Part shown: positions 12,185 to 24,391 of the stretch, in pieces
Numbering within the stretch: position 1 is the first letter of the stretch
Layout: each line of letters starts with the position of its first letter
Assembly (NCBI GenBank): GCA_023213315.1
Contig: JAKCPI010002775.1
Location: forward strand, 310,001 to 374,000
Direction of reading: 5' to 3'
From: Euborellia annulipes
Taxonomy: Eukaryota > Arthropoda > Insecta > Dermaptera > Anisolabididae
Length of the DNA: 64,000 nucleotides
The notes under the pieces: generated by a model
The model's input: only the letters and a program-made list of their open reading frames with translations
Database searches by the model: none
Told to the model about the DNA's origin: nothing
Position numbers and translations under genes: made by a program

Positions 12185-12640
12185 AAGCATAAAAAGATGA
12201 AATCAATCATTTAGGCAATTATTTCAAATGCTGGGAGAGCATCAATTTTTTTTTTTCTAATTCGATCTGCGCCCAGAGTGCAGCCAGGGAGCCTCGCTTC
12301 ACTCTCGTCTAGGCTTTTCTTCACGCCCAGATTCGCTTTTCAAAAACTCGTTCTAGTTCTCTTATTTTTCGTTGGATTTGTGGAAAAATGCAAAACTGGT
12401 CTTTTCAATCAATTATAAAGCTATAGACATTTTTTTATTTAACTACGACCACATAAAATGGGGGTTTATTAATTGCCTTTTACATCTTCAAATTTTAACT
12501 GCCTCTTTCATTTTCTAATTATCCTAATTTATTGTTTTTTAATTAAACAAACACATTTAGGCCTTGATATTGATTGAATAACTTAGTATATAAAATATTC
12601 AAGCAAAAACAATGAAATTTTAGTCATTTTTCGCTATTAG
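12185..12640 (-). repeat. F3 dispersed repeat, minus-strand copy
   Basis: Inverse of the 10560-10860 segment with many small differences. Confidence 0.75.
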
Positions 12641-12763
12641 TCGAAAAATTTAAGTTTTAATTATTTATTAAAAAAAAATTCCAAACAAGAGGTATAGATA
12701 TATCAATGCGTATCTGAATTAGAAATGAAGAAAAACTATTAGTAACATAAAGTTTGGTCTGAA

Positions 12764-13034
12764 TTTTTTTTTTTTTTTTTTTTTTATAAAAACATTCACA
12801 CTTTTTTCTCATTCACACACACATTCACACAGTCTTTTCGGCAACTGAGGCCATTTAAGACTTTTTACGATAATCAGTATGTTTAATATATCAATTGGGG
12901 GGTCCAGGCATTTTTATTTAAGTCATTTGGTATCCAAATGCCTTAAATAAAATTATCGGACTGCCTGGGGTCCGAACCCGAGACGTTCGGTATAGAAGGT
13001 AGGCACGCTACCAACTACTCCAAGCCCCTTGGGC
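12764..13034 (-). mobile_element. tRNA-derived SINE, minus strand
   Basis: Same family as 26597-27104: A/B-box head near 12960-13030, poly-T at the plus-strand left end, TSD TGGTCTGAA (12755-12763; 13035-13043). Confidence 0.85.
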
Positions 13035-13049
13035 TGGTCTGAAATTTGA

Positions 13050-13770
13050 CATGGAGCACCGCTGAAAAATTCTGATATATTAAGGGCGCCGGGAACCGAA
13101 AACGTTTGGGAACCCCTGCAGTAGATGATAACGGCCAAAAGTCAATTCTGTTTTAGGTGTGTGTGTGCCAACACCTCGGGTAAATAAACGGGTATCCCAA
13201 CAGGAAATTCAAATAATAATAATAATAGTAAATGAAATCGTAAATGATTCTTAATTGGGTCAGGTAAAGAGTAGCCAGGTCTGTATATTCTAATTGTCAA
13301 ATAGATCTCTATTCATCTGTTATCATAATTAACGAGTAAGTTTGAATATAGGTATATATATGTGTGTGTGTGTGTGTGTGACTTGGTTAAATAATGGAGG
13401 ATGAGGAGAATAGAACAAAGAACAAGTCCTGGAGATAAGGCCAAAGGCCAAACAGTACAATGAGTGTTATGGAAGCAACGAAAACAAGCTTGTCTTAGGT
13501 CTTGCACTTCAATAGAATCTGCATTCTATGATCAAACATGTTATTCAAACAAGGCACCTTTTATAAATTGGTTTAATTAAATCAAGAATCGAGAATTTTC
13601 CTATTATATTTAATTGTCCACCTAAAGAAAATTTGCTGATATTTTCCAGTTAGATAAATTTTATATAAAAAAAAAAAATTTATCGTAATCTTTTTGCTCT
13701 TAATCTATATATATATAAATGAATTGGGAAAAATGTATGTATGTAAATATGTATGTATATGTTCTATAGA
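13050..13770. other. Non-coding stretch with TG microsatellite
   Basis: A (TG)n run lies at about 13359-13380. Otherwise AT-rich with no supported feature. Confidence 0.5.
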
Positions 13771-13772
13771 AA

Positions 13773-14163
13773 CAGAGGCGCCGGAACGAATTTGATTCAG
13801 GGGGGGGGGGGGCAAAAATTTTTTTTTAGAAAATTAAAATAATTTAATATGTTCAAATAGTATAAAACAAAAACAAATCTGCTATAAAACTTTAAAAATT
13901 TTAAATAAAATCACAATTTTAATAAAATTAAAATTTTATCAAAAATTTTGGAAAAAAATGAATTTCTTGCTCTTTTAATTTTTTTTTAATTTAGAAGATT
14001 TTATTTTTCAAAAGTTAAAATCCCAGCCACAACTACATTACTAAAAGTAAAAATATATCATTTTTTAAAATAAATGAAATAAAAAAAGACATATTGCCCC
14101 CCTCTGCCCCCCATGTGAGGGGGGGGCAATGTACTCTTGCACCCCCCAGTTCCAGCGCCTATG
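13773..14163 (+). mobile_element. hAT-like element, CAGAGGCGCCGGAAC ends
   Basis: Perfect TSD TATAGAAA (13765-13772; 14164-14171). Ends CAGAGGCGCCGGAAC and GTTCCAGCGCCTATG. G-run inside the left end, C- and G-runs near the right. Second copy at 52587-53095. Confidence 0.9.
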
Positions 14164-14218
14164 TATAGAAATCCACAATTTTGAATGAATCTATCTGAAA
14201 TTTAGTACCCTTAAGGTA

Positions 14219-14418
14219 CAGTGAACACCAAAGTTAAGTCCCACCCATGCGTTTTCTACTTGTGATTATTTCATTGTTTTTATAAAATAAAATGAAAATA
14301 TTTATTGGAAATTTTCTAGGTTTGAACCATGAAAGTTTCCATTAAAAAATATATAGTATTTTTTTTTAACTATGAAAAGTAGAAACGCATGGGTGGGACT
14401 TGATATCGTCCCTCACTG
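14219..14418. mobile_element. Tc1/mariner-like MITE
   Basis: TA on both sides (14217-14218; 14419-14420). Ends CAGTGA and TCACTG, with inner repeats AAGTCCCACCCATGCGTTT and inverse. 200 bases, non-coding. The superfamily call rests on the TA TSD and CAGTG ends. Confidence 0.75.
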
Positions 14419-14419
14419 T

Positions 14420-15035
14420 ACATGACTCTGGGAGTAACGTAGTAATAATTTGAATCTCTTAAATATTTTGAAAAATTAATTATCTTTTTCTTTTTAGATT
14501 AAAATTCATATAAATCAATTATTATTTAGATGTCCTTTTAAAAACTATATCAGTAATATTTTGTGAAAATTGTTTGAAGTACACTTTGATGATGTAATTC
14601 AGTTTTTTTTATTTTATTTTTATTAATCTGATGAATATAATAAAAATAGAAAATAATTTTATTGCTTTTTTTATTATTATTTTTTTCTCGATTTAATGGT
14701 TTCTAAGAATAGTGACATTGATTGTTTGTCTGGTTCTATTTTTAGACGATGGATGAACAGAAAGCTTCTCTAATTGACTATCTTTTTGCCACTTGCACTC
14801 ATGATCTTCTCTCTCTTTCTGTTTGGGTGAATAAATCTCAATGTATTAATCCAAAACATTTTATTTAATGCAAATGACCAAATTTGAAACTAAGGTGATA
14901 TGGAAAACTTAGACACAAAAAATCTGATGCAGTCAAACCAGATTTTTTGTGACTAATATGTTTAATATTTTATAACAAAGAATATTTATTAAATTAAAAA
15001 CATTTATATAGATATCTATTTATCAACTAATGGAC
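14420..15035 (+). repeat. AT-rich stretch with F1 fragments
   Basis: F1 pieces at about 14495-14605 and 14870-14960. Nothing else seen. Confidence 0.5.
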
Positions 15036-15043
15036 CAAGCAGC

Positions 15044-15163
15044 CATGAGCGTAGCTAGGGAATTTGGCTGGGAGTGAGGGGGCATTGGACCCCTCGGGAC
15101 CGGTTAGAAGGCCGCATATTGTTTCAATTTTTCTTGGGGGGGGACCTCCTAGTTACGCCCATG
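15044..15163 (+). mobile_element. Short hAT-like element, CATGAGCGTAGCTAG ends
   Basis: Perfect TSD CAAGCAGC (15036-15043; 15164-15171). Ends CATGAGCGTAGCTAG and CTAGTTACGCCCATG. 120 bases with a G-run. Confidence 0.9.
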
Positions 15164-15171
15164 CAAGCAGC

Positions 15172-16030
15172 TAACACTCTCACTTGAATATTTACTCAAA
15201 TTATGACTTAAATGAGATGGATGGAAATTTTAAAAACAAAAAAAAAAAAAAAATCTTTTAATTTTAATCGCCTTTCAAAACTTGTATACATTTAACAAGA
15301 GCTCTATTCTAAACAAACAGTCGTTTTAAGCGACTCTGAAGATAGAAACATTTTCGAGATAAGTGCATTTAATTTTCAACTAAAATAATGCTGAGAGAGA
15401 AAAAGGGGATATTTTTTTTAAAGACTCTTAATGACTTTAGAATTTGTGCTACAATGTATTTTTTTTTTTTTTCAATAAATAACACGGATAGAACATTACT
15501 AAAATATTATCTTTAAATGTGACGCTTATTTTTTAATGGAGTGATAACCTGGTTTTTGATTTTTTTTTTTTTTTTTGTTGGCTGCTTCTTGGAAATAAAC
15601 ATGATATTGAGTTCATGAAGGCACTTGAGTGTCAAACTCAGAACGCGACCACAATCATGCTCCAACAAACGATATCAACATGTATAGGTCTCTTGTTAAA
15701 AACATGATAATTTAAACTTTTACACAACTCATTATTAGTGAAAAATTAGTTGTGTTTGTTTCCGAATCTAAAAAAGAAAGACGGGGGAGGATTTTATTTT
15801 GCTAGCGAAAACTTTTTTCATCCAACTTACATATGTTGCTTCATTTGAAGATTGTCTTTTGTTATTTTCTAGATACAAGTTTAAATTGCTTCTTAAAGAA
15901 AAAAAAAAAATTATTTATTTTTTTTTTTTAAGAATTTAATTAATAAATAAATTAAATTGATTAAAATTTAAAATAAGAATGAAATTTATTTTATTAAAAA
16001 TTTTACAGACACAAAAAAATCTAGCTTGAC
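15172..16030. other. AT-rich stretch, nothing supported
   Basis: Several A- and T-runs. No gene, RNA or bounded repeat identified. Confidence 0.5.
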
Positions 16031-16125
16031 AGCAGATTGAGACAACATACCCAAAGGGCCAGACATCCTCGCTGGGGGGGGGGGCAACCATCGTCCGAGG
16101 TGCCTGACTCAATTTTTCTTCTGGT

Positions 16126-16350
16126 CAGTGACGTCATTTGTTTTTTCTTGGGGGGTGAGGCAAAAAATTTCTTTTACTTCCTGTGCTACTTAATTTATAT
16201 ACATATAAACATATATACTTCTTTATTTTTATCTATACCATCTTCTATACTTATTTATAGAGGTAAAGTGTAAGTTGGTATATATCAAGGGGCTAAACTC
16301 AGAATGAGGGGGGGCAAATGCCCCCCTGCCCCCTTCAAATGAAGTCCCTG
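16126..16350 (+). mobile_element. hAT-like element inside a decayed hAT-like element
   Basis: Starts CAGTGACGTCATTTG, ends CAAATGAAGTCCCTG, TSD CTTCTGGT and CTTCTGGA (7 of 8). The host (about 16045-16390) ends CTAGTTACGCCCAT. Confidence 0.75.
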
Positions 16351-16395
16351 CTTCTGGAGGTGGCCGAAACCCCCCTAGTTACGCCCATAAGGGTC

Positions 16396-17090
16396 AGGCA
16401 TATTTATTTATACCATTATGGTAATGAAAAGAAAATTATTATTACTATTCCAATCCAGTGCAGAGACTGTTTTATAGCCAGTCATTATATTTTACAGTTG
16501 TACTTTTATTTGAATCAATGCGCTGTTTTTTTCTTTCCTATGATGCAGGAAAAAAAAATTGGCTCTTGAGTAATATTTAATAAAATATTTATTTAAATTG
16601 TTCCCCGTTTAATTTGTTAAAAAAAAAAAAAAAAAAAGTGAACGGTTTCGAAAATAGAAGGGGAAATCAAGATAAGTACAAACTTGTTTGTTAAGAGTTG
16701 AGAAATAAGACTGAAAATAAATAACGTCAAGAGAGGATTGGAGGAAGAGTTTAGGGGGACAACGGGGTGAGGGGGGGGGGAGGGTGAAGTATCAGGTGTA
16801 AAGAAAACCAAGAAAGGTAAAATAAAGTCTCATTCTCACCAAAGATAAAATTCAAGAAAAACAAAGTCGAGTTAATGATCTGTTAAAAGCCGATTTTATT
16901 TCCATTGCTTTTGAAAACGGCTTAATCGTAACTTGATTTCGACAAAATGCTTAATTTATTTTTTTTTTTTTTTTTATTACTTATTGTTAGAAAATCACCT
17001 CAGGAATCGATAAAATATTTAAATAATTACCGTGCCTCTGAAGCATAGATCAAACATAATCAAGATTGGTAGACAGGTTAAAAATTGTTT
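16396..17090. other. AT-rich stretch
   Basis: A G-run lies at about 16771-16780. No feature supported. Confidence 0.5.
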
Positions 17091-17129
17091 ATAAGTTTAA
17101 AGCCATCTAGCGGCAGATCCCCAAAATAA

Positions 17130-17222
17130 TAGTACCCGGAGGAAAAAAAAAAAAAAACTTGCTCCCAGAGAGATTTGAACTCGAGCTTTTTGCATTTCAA
17201 ATGTCTTGATACCAAGTTGTAC
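17130..17222 (-). other. tRNA-like SINE remnant
   Basis: The minus strand has GAGTTCAAATCTC (B-box-like) preceded by TTGGTATCAAGACATTTG. Not a foldable intact tRNA gene by eye. Confidence 0.35.
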
Positions 17223-17230
17223 ATTCTGTT

Positions 17231-17315
17231 ATTAGAGGAATTTTTAATTATAGACCATATTTTGTATTAAAATAATTAATACAAAATATGGTCTATAATT
17301 AAAAATTCCTCTAAT
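17231..17315. repeat. Perfect 38-base inverted repeat
   Basis: Arms 17231-17268 and 17278-17315 match exactly. They are facing copies of the retroelement tail found at about 30100 and 52210. The right flank (CCACAAAAGCTTTAATAAAC) also matches the 30.1-kb copy. Confidence 0.9.
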
Positions 17316-17599
17316 TCAAACCACAAAAGCTTTAATAAACACATTCGTACATTCTGCTTTATATTTCGAAACTTTTTTAAGCTACTTAATTGACACATAG
17401 CACTATTAAATTTTTTTTAAACAAAAAGTCATTTATAAATTGTAAAAAATTTATAATTAAAGTAATTAATTATAATAGTTTATAAAAAGTTAATTCATTT
17501 ATATCCAGATTCTCAAGCCACTGATATTATAAACATTCTCCCCATAGAGCTTTCCCCCCTGTGCTCTGAAGTTCCTATTTATTTTTTTTTAATTGGGTC

Positions 17600-17880
17600 C
17601 ATGGACGTATCCACTTCATAACCGTTATGGTGGGGGGGGGCAACTTTTTGAATTCAACCTCTATCATGGGGCAGGGGAGTCCAGGGTTGCTATGCAAAAG
17701 TACATAAGAAGAAGAAACACCATTTATTATAATTACAAAATATATTTTAGTAACAGTAATATATTATTAATTATAATATAATAAACATTTACAATAAGTT
17801 AAAAATGTAATTATATTTTTTTATTTTTATTTCAAGTTTGGAAGCGGGGCAGCTGCCCCCTCCCCTTGGATACGCCCATG
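17600..17880 (+). mobile_element. hAT-like element, CATGGACGTATCCA ends
   Basis: Left CATGGACGTATCCA, right TGGATACGCCCATG, with G- and C-runs inside. No convincing TSD. Confidence 0.6.
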
Positions 17881-18780
17881 GTGCGGTCCATGAGGGTGAA
17901 GACAAGCGGCTAGTATATGATATTATATATATATATAGAGCAGCACATTTTTTCCCCAAATGCGCGCATCACACATAAGTTATGAAATTATTCAAGAATT
18001 TTTATTCAAGATTACGAGACAAGAGAGCAGCCCTTTTGTTTTGAAAGACTGTTATAATAATGGAATAACTTATGCTGTTAATTTATTTATTTTTATTTTT
18101 TTACTCGAGGTTTTTCCACCCCTATTTTTCTCTCTCTTTTTTTGTGTTCATGCATGATATGTACTTTTTGTTTGATTTAATATAATGTTTGTACCTTTTT
18201 TTAAATCGTCTTTTATAGCTATATATATATATATAATAATATAATTTGTTTGTTTTTTTTTTTTATTGCAAATTTGTTTAGTATTATCAAATATTGATAA
18301 TGGCTCACCTTTATTTGTTGATAATAAATATTTTAATAAAAAAAATTTAGTAGATTCGGATTTGGGGTTAAAAAAAAAAATAAAATAAAACAGGCATTTG
18401 ATAGATTCTTGAATTGTGTTTTTCTCAACACTCAGAGTTTTGACAAAGAATTCAGATTCAAACTATGAACCCCCCCCCCCCCCTATAAAATTATTATTTT
18501 TTTGTATTAGTTGTAAAAGACATTAAAATAAAACAGGCTTCCAATTTTATTTTATTTAATAATTTACTTAGTGTAATTTCTGCTAGTCCTTTTTGCTCTA
18601 GCAGCTTGAAGGCAGAAGTCCGAAACCTTAGGTGTTGTAATAAAATTAAATCAGACATCTCCAAAGTCTTGTACAACATAATTACTCGCCTAACTTAATA
18701 ATTAAGACCTTAACGCCAGTGTTATACATATCAAATTAGACCCTCCTACACATGGAAATTGGTGTTAAAGATTCAAAATA
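17881..18780. other. AT-rich stretch
   Basis: TA microsatellites and one C-run (about 18470-18483). No gene supported. Confidence 0.5.
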
Positions 18781-19717
18781 ATATCCGATATGTAATTTTT
18801 ACTTTCTCTTACCTAAATAATGTAATATGTAGAAAGTATTGCGATCATGTCAAAAATTCGATGACTAGATTTTGATGGATATACATGTTTTGAGTTCCTC
18901 TGAAAAAAAGTGAGTCCCTCAAATTGGTCTGTCTGTGTGTGTGTAACGATTTTAATCATGAAGGAATTGAGATTTTGAAGATTGAAATTTTATATTTAAG
19001 TTAGATATCCTCCCGGACAGTCAAAATAAGCTTTTGAACAAAATCAGCCAAAAAGTACTAGTACTTTACTAATGTACTTTATAAGTTTTTTCGATTTTCT
19101 CACAAGCGGCTCTAACGATTTTGATTAAAATTACAAAAATCAATTATTTTTTACATAATCTTTAAAAAATATATCAGTAAAATTTTTCTGGAAAATTGTT
19201 TGAAGTACACTTTACTGATGTACTTTTTAAGTTTTTTTCCCTCATTTTCTCAAAATTGACTAACGATTTTCATTAAAATTCATAAATCAATTATTTTTTA
19301 GTTCCTCTGTAAAATGTATATTTGCATTTTGCCCTGAAAATTGTTTGAACCACACTTTACTGATGTAGTATTTCAGGTTTTTCTTTCTACCAGTAGGCCT
19401 ACTTATGAAATGCAAGTGGCCAAGTTAATTTAACTAAGGTGCTATGGGAAACTAAATATATCTCGACACAAGAAATCTGGTGTGATCAGCACGGTGCACC
19501 AGTCACACCAGATTATTTATTTTCAAATGACAGTTGAGTAATGACGTCACCGTGGGCTACATACACAAACGCACTCAGACCCATTCCAGCAATAAAATTA
19601 TGAGATTATTCAATTAAAAGAAAAGAAAGAATAATTTTTTTTTTACAGCCAAGAATCTTTAAAATAGATTGAATCTCTCTCTCTGGCTTTTTATTACCTA
19701 AGGGGCACACTTGCACA
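18780..19717 (+). repeat. F1 dispersed repeat with extension, plus strand
   Basis: The most complete plus-strand copy: TACTTTCTCTTACC start, TCAAAAATTCGATG, GTCTGTCTGTGTGTGTG, AAAAAGTACTAGTACTTTAC (with two further TTTACTGATGTA blocks), the terminal hairpin (about 19480-19512), and the extension shared with 6613-6840. Confidence 0.75.
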
Positions 19718-19886
19718 CATGGGCGTAACTAGAGAATTTGGCTGGGGGGGCATGGGACCAGCTATCCTCCGGGGGGGGCTGGAAAGCCCGATATTTTCTC
19801 AATTTTCTTGGGGCAGGGAGCTCTCTGGGGGGGGGGGGGGCACGAGCCTCCTGGGGGCCCCCTGGCACCCCCTAGTTACGCCCATG
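19718..19886 (+). mobile_element. hAT-like element, CATGGGCGTAACTAG ends
   Basis: Ends CATGGGCGTAACTAG and CTAGTTACGCCCATG, with several G-runs. No TSD found. Confidence 0.7.
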
Positions 19887-19894
19887 CCCCTTGG

Positions 19895-20420
19895 GCTAGA
19901 AATTTTATTATATACAGATAGGGAAAAATAATAGATCTCATCTTTTTTTGTTGAACAAATAGTGAGATATAATAAAAAATTTATTTTTAAATATTCAATT
20001 TTAATTTCATATGAATATATCCTCCAAGAAATTTTAAACTCATTACAAAAAATCCGATGCAAATCGGATTTGTGGTTTTCGAGTTATAGACAATTGATTT
20101 ATCAAAGATTTTTCGTTTCTAATGTTGATTTATTCGGCCTCTTAATTTGTCCAAAGAAGGGGAGGTGCATGGGTGACAGGCTCCCCTCCCCTGCCATCTG
20201 ATTGTCGTTGCTGAGAAAAGGCGCCAGGCGACTCCCTCCCCTTTCTCTATTTTCTAAGAAAAATTATTTTTTGTTAAAAATAATATATTAACATATATTT
20301 TTTTTTTTGACAATTTGAAGGATTATAAAAATTGAGAGAAAAATATTCTGGTGTGCACAGCACACAACTTTCTCTTACCATTAGTAATTGAAAGGTGTTC
20401 TGTGCTTTTCACGCCAGATT
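19895..20420 (+). repeat. F2 dispersed repeat, copy 2
   Basis: Parallel to 11525-12025, with a GC-rich CTCCCCTCCCC segment. Confidence 0.7.
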
Positions 20421-20475
20421 TTTTTGTGTCGACAGAAGTGTCAGACAGTATGGTACATATGAATTTATAGTGTAA

Positions 20476-20740
20476 TTTTTTTTTTTTTAACATTCACACT
20501 TTTTTCTCATTCACACTCACACTCACATTCACACTGTCCTTTCGGCAACTCAGGCCATATAAGACATTTACGATAACCGTTATTGATTTAATATACATAT
20601 ATGGGGTCCAGGCATTCTTATTTAAGCCATTTGGTATCCAATTGGCTTAAATAAAATCATCGGACTGCCTGGGGTCCGAACCCGCGACGTTTGGTATATG
20701 AGGTTAGCACGCTAACCTCTACGCCAAGCCCCGAGGGCAA
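20476..20740 (-). mobile_element. tRNA-derived SINE, minus strand
   Basis: Same family as 12764-13034 and 26597-27104. The head (GCTTGGCGTAGAGGTTAGCG) lies near 20711-20730, poly-T at the left. TSD short or decayed (TGTAA on both sides). Confidence 0.8.
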
Positions 20741-21073
20741 TGTAAAATTTATAAACATAGAAAAATATTTATATTTTGTTACCATGACAACAATTTCTCC
20801 TAGCCTTATTATTAAGTGGTTTTTAAACGATTTATAGGGCAATATGATAATATACATTTTAAAAAGCATCTAAAAAATAATTGATTTTTGAATTTTAATC
20901 AAAATTTTTGAGAAAATCGATAAAACTGAAAAAGTGTGATTGGTCGCACTGCATCACAACTTCGGTAATAAAAAGTTGTGTACTGTACTTTTCAAACCAG
21001 ATTTATTGTGCCGATATATAGGCTATTTAATATCCGACATATTTTACCTATATTAGTTATAAAATATATAAAC

Positions 21074-21393
21074 TAGGGTCCGACCGAAACAAGATTTTCA
21101 GCCGAAACGAACGAATATTCGGCCTTAACCTTAGTTTCGGCCGAAACCGTAACCGAAACAGAAACTTGTATTTCCTATAAAAAATTTTTTTTTCATTTTT
21201 ACCTTTTTTTTTTGAATTTTTTTTTCCCACCCGTGAAAATCATTTTACCTTTTTTTTAGGGAGACTAAATTTTTTTCTCCCTCAAGTGCAAATCATTTGA
21301 CCTTTTTTTTTTTGCATGCGAGTCTCATCCCATCTTTTCAGACTCTGGTTTCGGCTACTTTTTGGCCGAAAGCGAATATTCGGTCGGTTCCTA
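21074..21393 (+). mobile_element. hAT-like element, CCGAAACCG-rich, copy 2
   Basis: Same ends as 4013-4370. Perfect TSD ATATAAAC (21066-21073; 21394-21401). It interrupts an F1 repeat. Confidence 0.9.
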
Positions 21394-22224
21394 ATATAAA
21401 CATTGAAAAATATTTATATTTTGATACCATGGCAACCATTTCTTTTAAAAGCAATAATTTTTTTTTTTAAATCTACTTCATAATTGGCCCCAACCCCCTT
21501 AATCGAAATCTTTAGAGCGAATTTTGAGATAATCAGAAAAAAACTGAAAAAGTACATCAGTAAAGTACTAGTACTCTTTGATCGATTTTTTTCAAAAGCT
21601 TCGTGTTACGCCCCAGGGGAGTACCTAAAATAAATATAAAATTTCAACCTCCTAGCGCTTTTCGTTCTTGAGATATTTTGTTCACGGACAGTCGCGATGT
21701 CCACTTTTTTGGATTCAGGAGACCTCAAAACGTGTATATCCATCAAAATCTCGACATCGAATTTTTGATATGAATCCAATATTTCTCTATATATACTATA
21801 TAGCTAAGAGAAAGTAAAAAATAGCAGTGGACACTGCTTTTTGACAAAGGCTGAAACTAAAAACAAAATTTTTATTTAATATCTTTTATTACGCTCTAAA
21901 AATAGAAATTATAAGAATTTGAAAAAAAAAAAAACTAATAAATAAAAAATGTGAAATTTATTTTTTATTAAAAAAACATTTATTTTTGCAACATTGAAAG
22001 TGAACTTAACTGTGCTGAAAGGTTCAAAGAATTTTTTTTATCAAAAATCTTAATAATTATGTTTTGATTTAATAATTTAAATAAAAATATCTCTTGATTT
22101 AGACTAGTGATAGAAAGAGAGACAAGGATGGAGATTCAGGTGGAAAAAAAGCAAAATAACAAGCCAACAAGTGGGAGGTAGCCAAGTGACATTAATTAAA
22201 AATAATTTTATGATCTCAATTAAA

Positions 22225-23060
22225 CATAAAGCATATGATATTATTATTCTGTATTAAATTTCACATAGATTAAGAATCTGCAGGAAAAATTTCGATATTT
22301 CTAAAAACATGATTTTTAATTAAACCATGTAGATGAGAATTAAGATTCTTCTATTGTTATTTTTGTACAAAAGACATTTAAAGATATCTAATACAAGTGC
22401 ACAAATTTGTACAGCAACAACAATGACAACTTTGTGCCTAATTAATTTATAAGCCTACAAGGACTGAGGATGGACGAATAAAATTTTGTCCGAAACGTCT
22501 CCTTTTCGGCATTTGGCATCTAAAGGCTCTCTTTATTTGCTGCACCCGTACTTGCTCTCTTCCATTCCATAACATCAAAAACAACTTCTCTTCAGCTTAT
22601 ATAAAGTGTATTTAATAACTAATCAATAAACACTAATTTTATATCTTGTTTTGTTTTTAAAGAATTTACGAATATTCATGGAAATAAAGATAAGACTGTA
22701 TATTAATTATTAAGTCGTGAGAGTTATTAATAAAAACACTTATTTAATGTGGGCGTAGATAAATAAAAAAATTCCTATAGCTTTATAATTGATTCAAAAG
22801 ACGAAGTTTGCATTTTTCCACAAATCTGTGTAAAAATAAGAGAGATATATCGACTTTTTGAAAAGCGATGTTGCGCGAGAAAAAAAGCCTTGCCATGAGT
22901 TACGCTAGGCCACTTGCCTGATCTCTGAGCGCCGGTTGAATTAGAAAAAAAAATTTCACACTCTTCCAGCATTTGAAATAATTGTTAAATTGATTCATTT
23001 AATCTTTTAATGTGCAAATTTTATAAAATTTAATCGAAAACGTTATTTAATAATAGTTAT
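22225..23060 (+). repeat. F3 dispersed repeat, copy 3, with insertion
   Basis: Parallel to 9813-10915. About 22389-22610 is absent from the other copy and carries the best hammerhead-like motif. Confidence 0.7.
22456..22506 (+). ncRNA. Hammerhead-ribozyme-like motif, best copy
   Basis: Parts in order: stem I strand AAGGA (22459-22463); core CTGAGGA (22464-22470); one extra base; stem II opening with GGAC and closing with GTCC (about 7 pairs); GAAACGTC (22492-22499); then TCCTT, which pairs with AAGGA. Cleavage would fall after GTC. This matches the type I hammerhead layout with a minimal ACGT stem III, known from Penelope-like retroelements. The extra base between core and stem II departs from the consensus. 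It sits in an insertion of about 220 bases that splits an F3 repeat. Confidence 0.6.
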
Positions 23061-23256
23061 AAAAATTAAAGACTGCATTTTTTAAACCTTTGAGGTACAG
23101 AAAAGGAAAATAATTAAAGTGAACACATTTTCATTGACACAAATCGGATGAAATAAGAATTATAATTTAGTTATGAAAGCAGACCAATAAATCAAAAAAA
23201 TATATTTTATTGTATACATTCATATTACTTGTCTATAAATATACAAATATATATTT

Positions 23257-23395
23257 GGGGGGGGGGGGGGGGGGGGGGGCGGAGGACATGGGCGTAACTA
23301 GAGAATTTGGCTGGGGGGGGGGCATAGGACCAGCTATCTCCCGGTGGGCCTGGGGGGGGGGGGGGGGGGGGGGGGGGGAAAGCCCCATATATTCA
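23257..23395 (+). mobile_element. hAT-like left-end fragment with very long G-runs
   Basis: G23 at 23257-23279 and G27 at 23352-23378 on either side of CATGGGCGTAACTAGAGAAT. Right end missing. Confidence 0.7.
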
Positions 23396-23396
23396 T

Positions 23397-24370
23397 GCTT
23401 ACACATCAGTTTTTATGTTTTATTTATACATAGGTAGATAATAAAAATAGGTGGAGTTTTTTTTACTTATATCCTGTTGAAAGAGCAGGAGGCATTTTTT
23501 TCCAAAAACATTTAGAGTCTTATATTAACGAAACTTTTAAGCTTAGAGAGATGAGAATTTTATAGATAAATAGAGAAAAATTCCCTGAATAAAGGTAGAT
23601 GAATTCGGTGGAATTTTTTTTTTTTGTCACACTTTAAGATAAATGACATTATTCTAAGCAGATTTTATTAATGCATATTTTTTAAAAAACCTAATAGTTT
23701 TTGAGATAATGGTAGAGTTAATGAAAAGGTTGAGGTGAATGAACTGGCGATTTTTTTTTATAAAGTTATCAGCTGATTTAAGACAAGGATCCAAGACTTT
23801 GCTACTAGCAACGCCATCTGTAAAATCCAAGTGGCCAAGTTTAGAACTAAACTATCAGATCAAATTCACAAAAAATAATTTAGTTCAAGAATACAGTGTG
23901 CTATGGAAATTTCCAATCACGTGATCCTTTCGGCGCGAAGTCGACAATCAAGTCTGGCGAATGACGTCATCCAATTCTTGGAATAGAATAATTAAATTAA
24001 AAATAATTCAAACAAAAAAATTCATCCTAAATAAAAAAATGTATCAAAATAAATGAAATAAATTATTTTTTTTTTAAGAGATTCATTTCTTACGTAGGGG
24101 GTAGGGGGGCGGATGTCGGTTTATTCAATTTCTACAAAGTTAAATTTTTTTTTTTTTTTAGAAATTTATAAAATAGTATAGGTAGTTAGACAAACTTTTT
24201 ATGAATATTACATTCGGGAAAGTTTATATACTAAAAAATTAACTTTCATAAATCAATTTATTACAGGTTTCTTAAACGGGTTTATCAAAAATTTCACACA
24301 CTAGTTAAAAATAAAGGGTCGGACTAAGCGGAGCGCACAACTTTGCCCACCCACTATTCAAAAAAAAAAA
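23397..24370 (+). repeat. Long dispersed repeat, inverted partner of 5632-6613
   Basis: Same sequence as 5632-6613 on the other strand. It ends where a hAT-like element (24392-24784) begins. Confidence 0.85.
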
Positions 24371-24391
24371 AAATATTGCCTGGGTCGATGT

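Larger units (their letters stand above)
20340..21830 (-). repeat. F1 dispersed repeat split by a SINE and a hAT-like element
   Basis: F1 pieces at 20340-20475, 20741-21073 and 21402-21830, minus strand. Insertions at 20476-20740 (SINE) and 21074-21393 (hAT-like). Confidence 0.7.

Noticed and set aside
12953..13034. tRNA-like sequence with A and B boxes
   Set aside because: It is the head of a SINE with a poly-A tail and TSD, not a free-standing tRNA gene. The same applies at 20700, 26600, 46880, 48900 and 62460.
23739..23924. A 61-codon frame repeated identically at 6074-6259 on the other strand
   Set aside because: Identity follows from the duplicated DNA segment. The third copy at 31540-31770 breaks the frame, and composition is not protein-like enough to call a gene.
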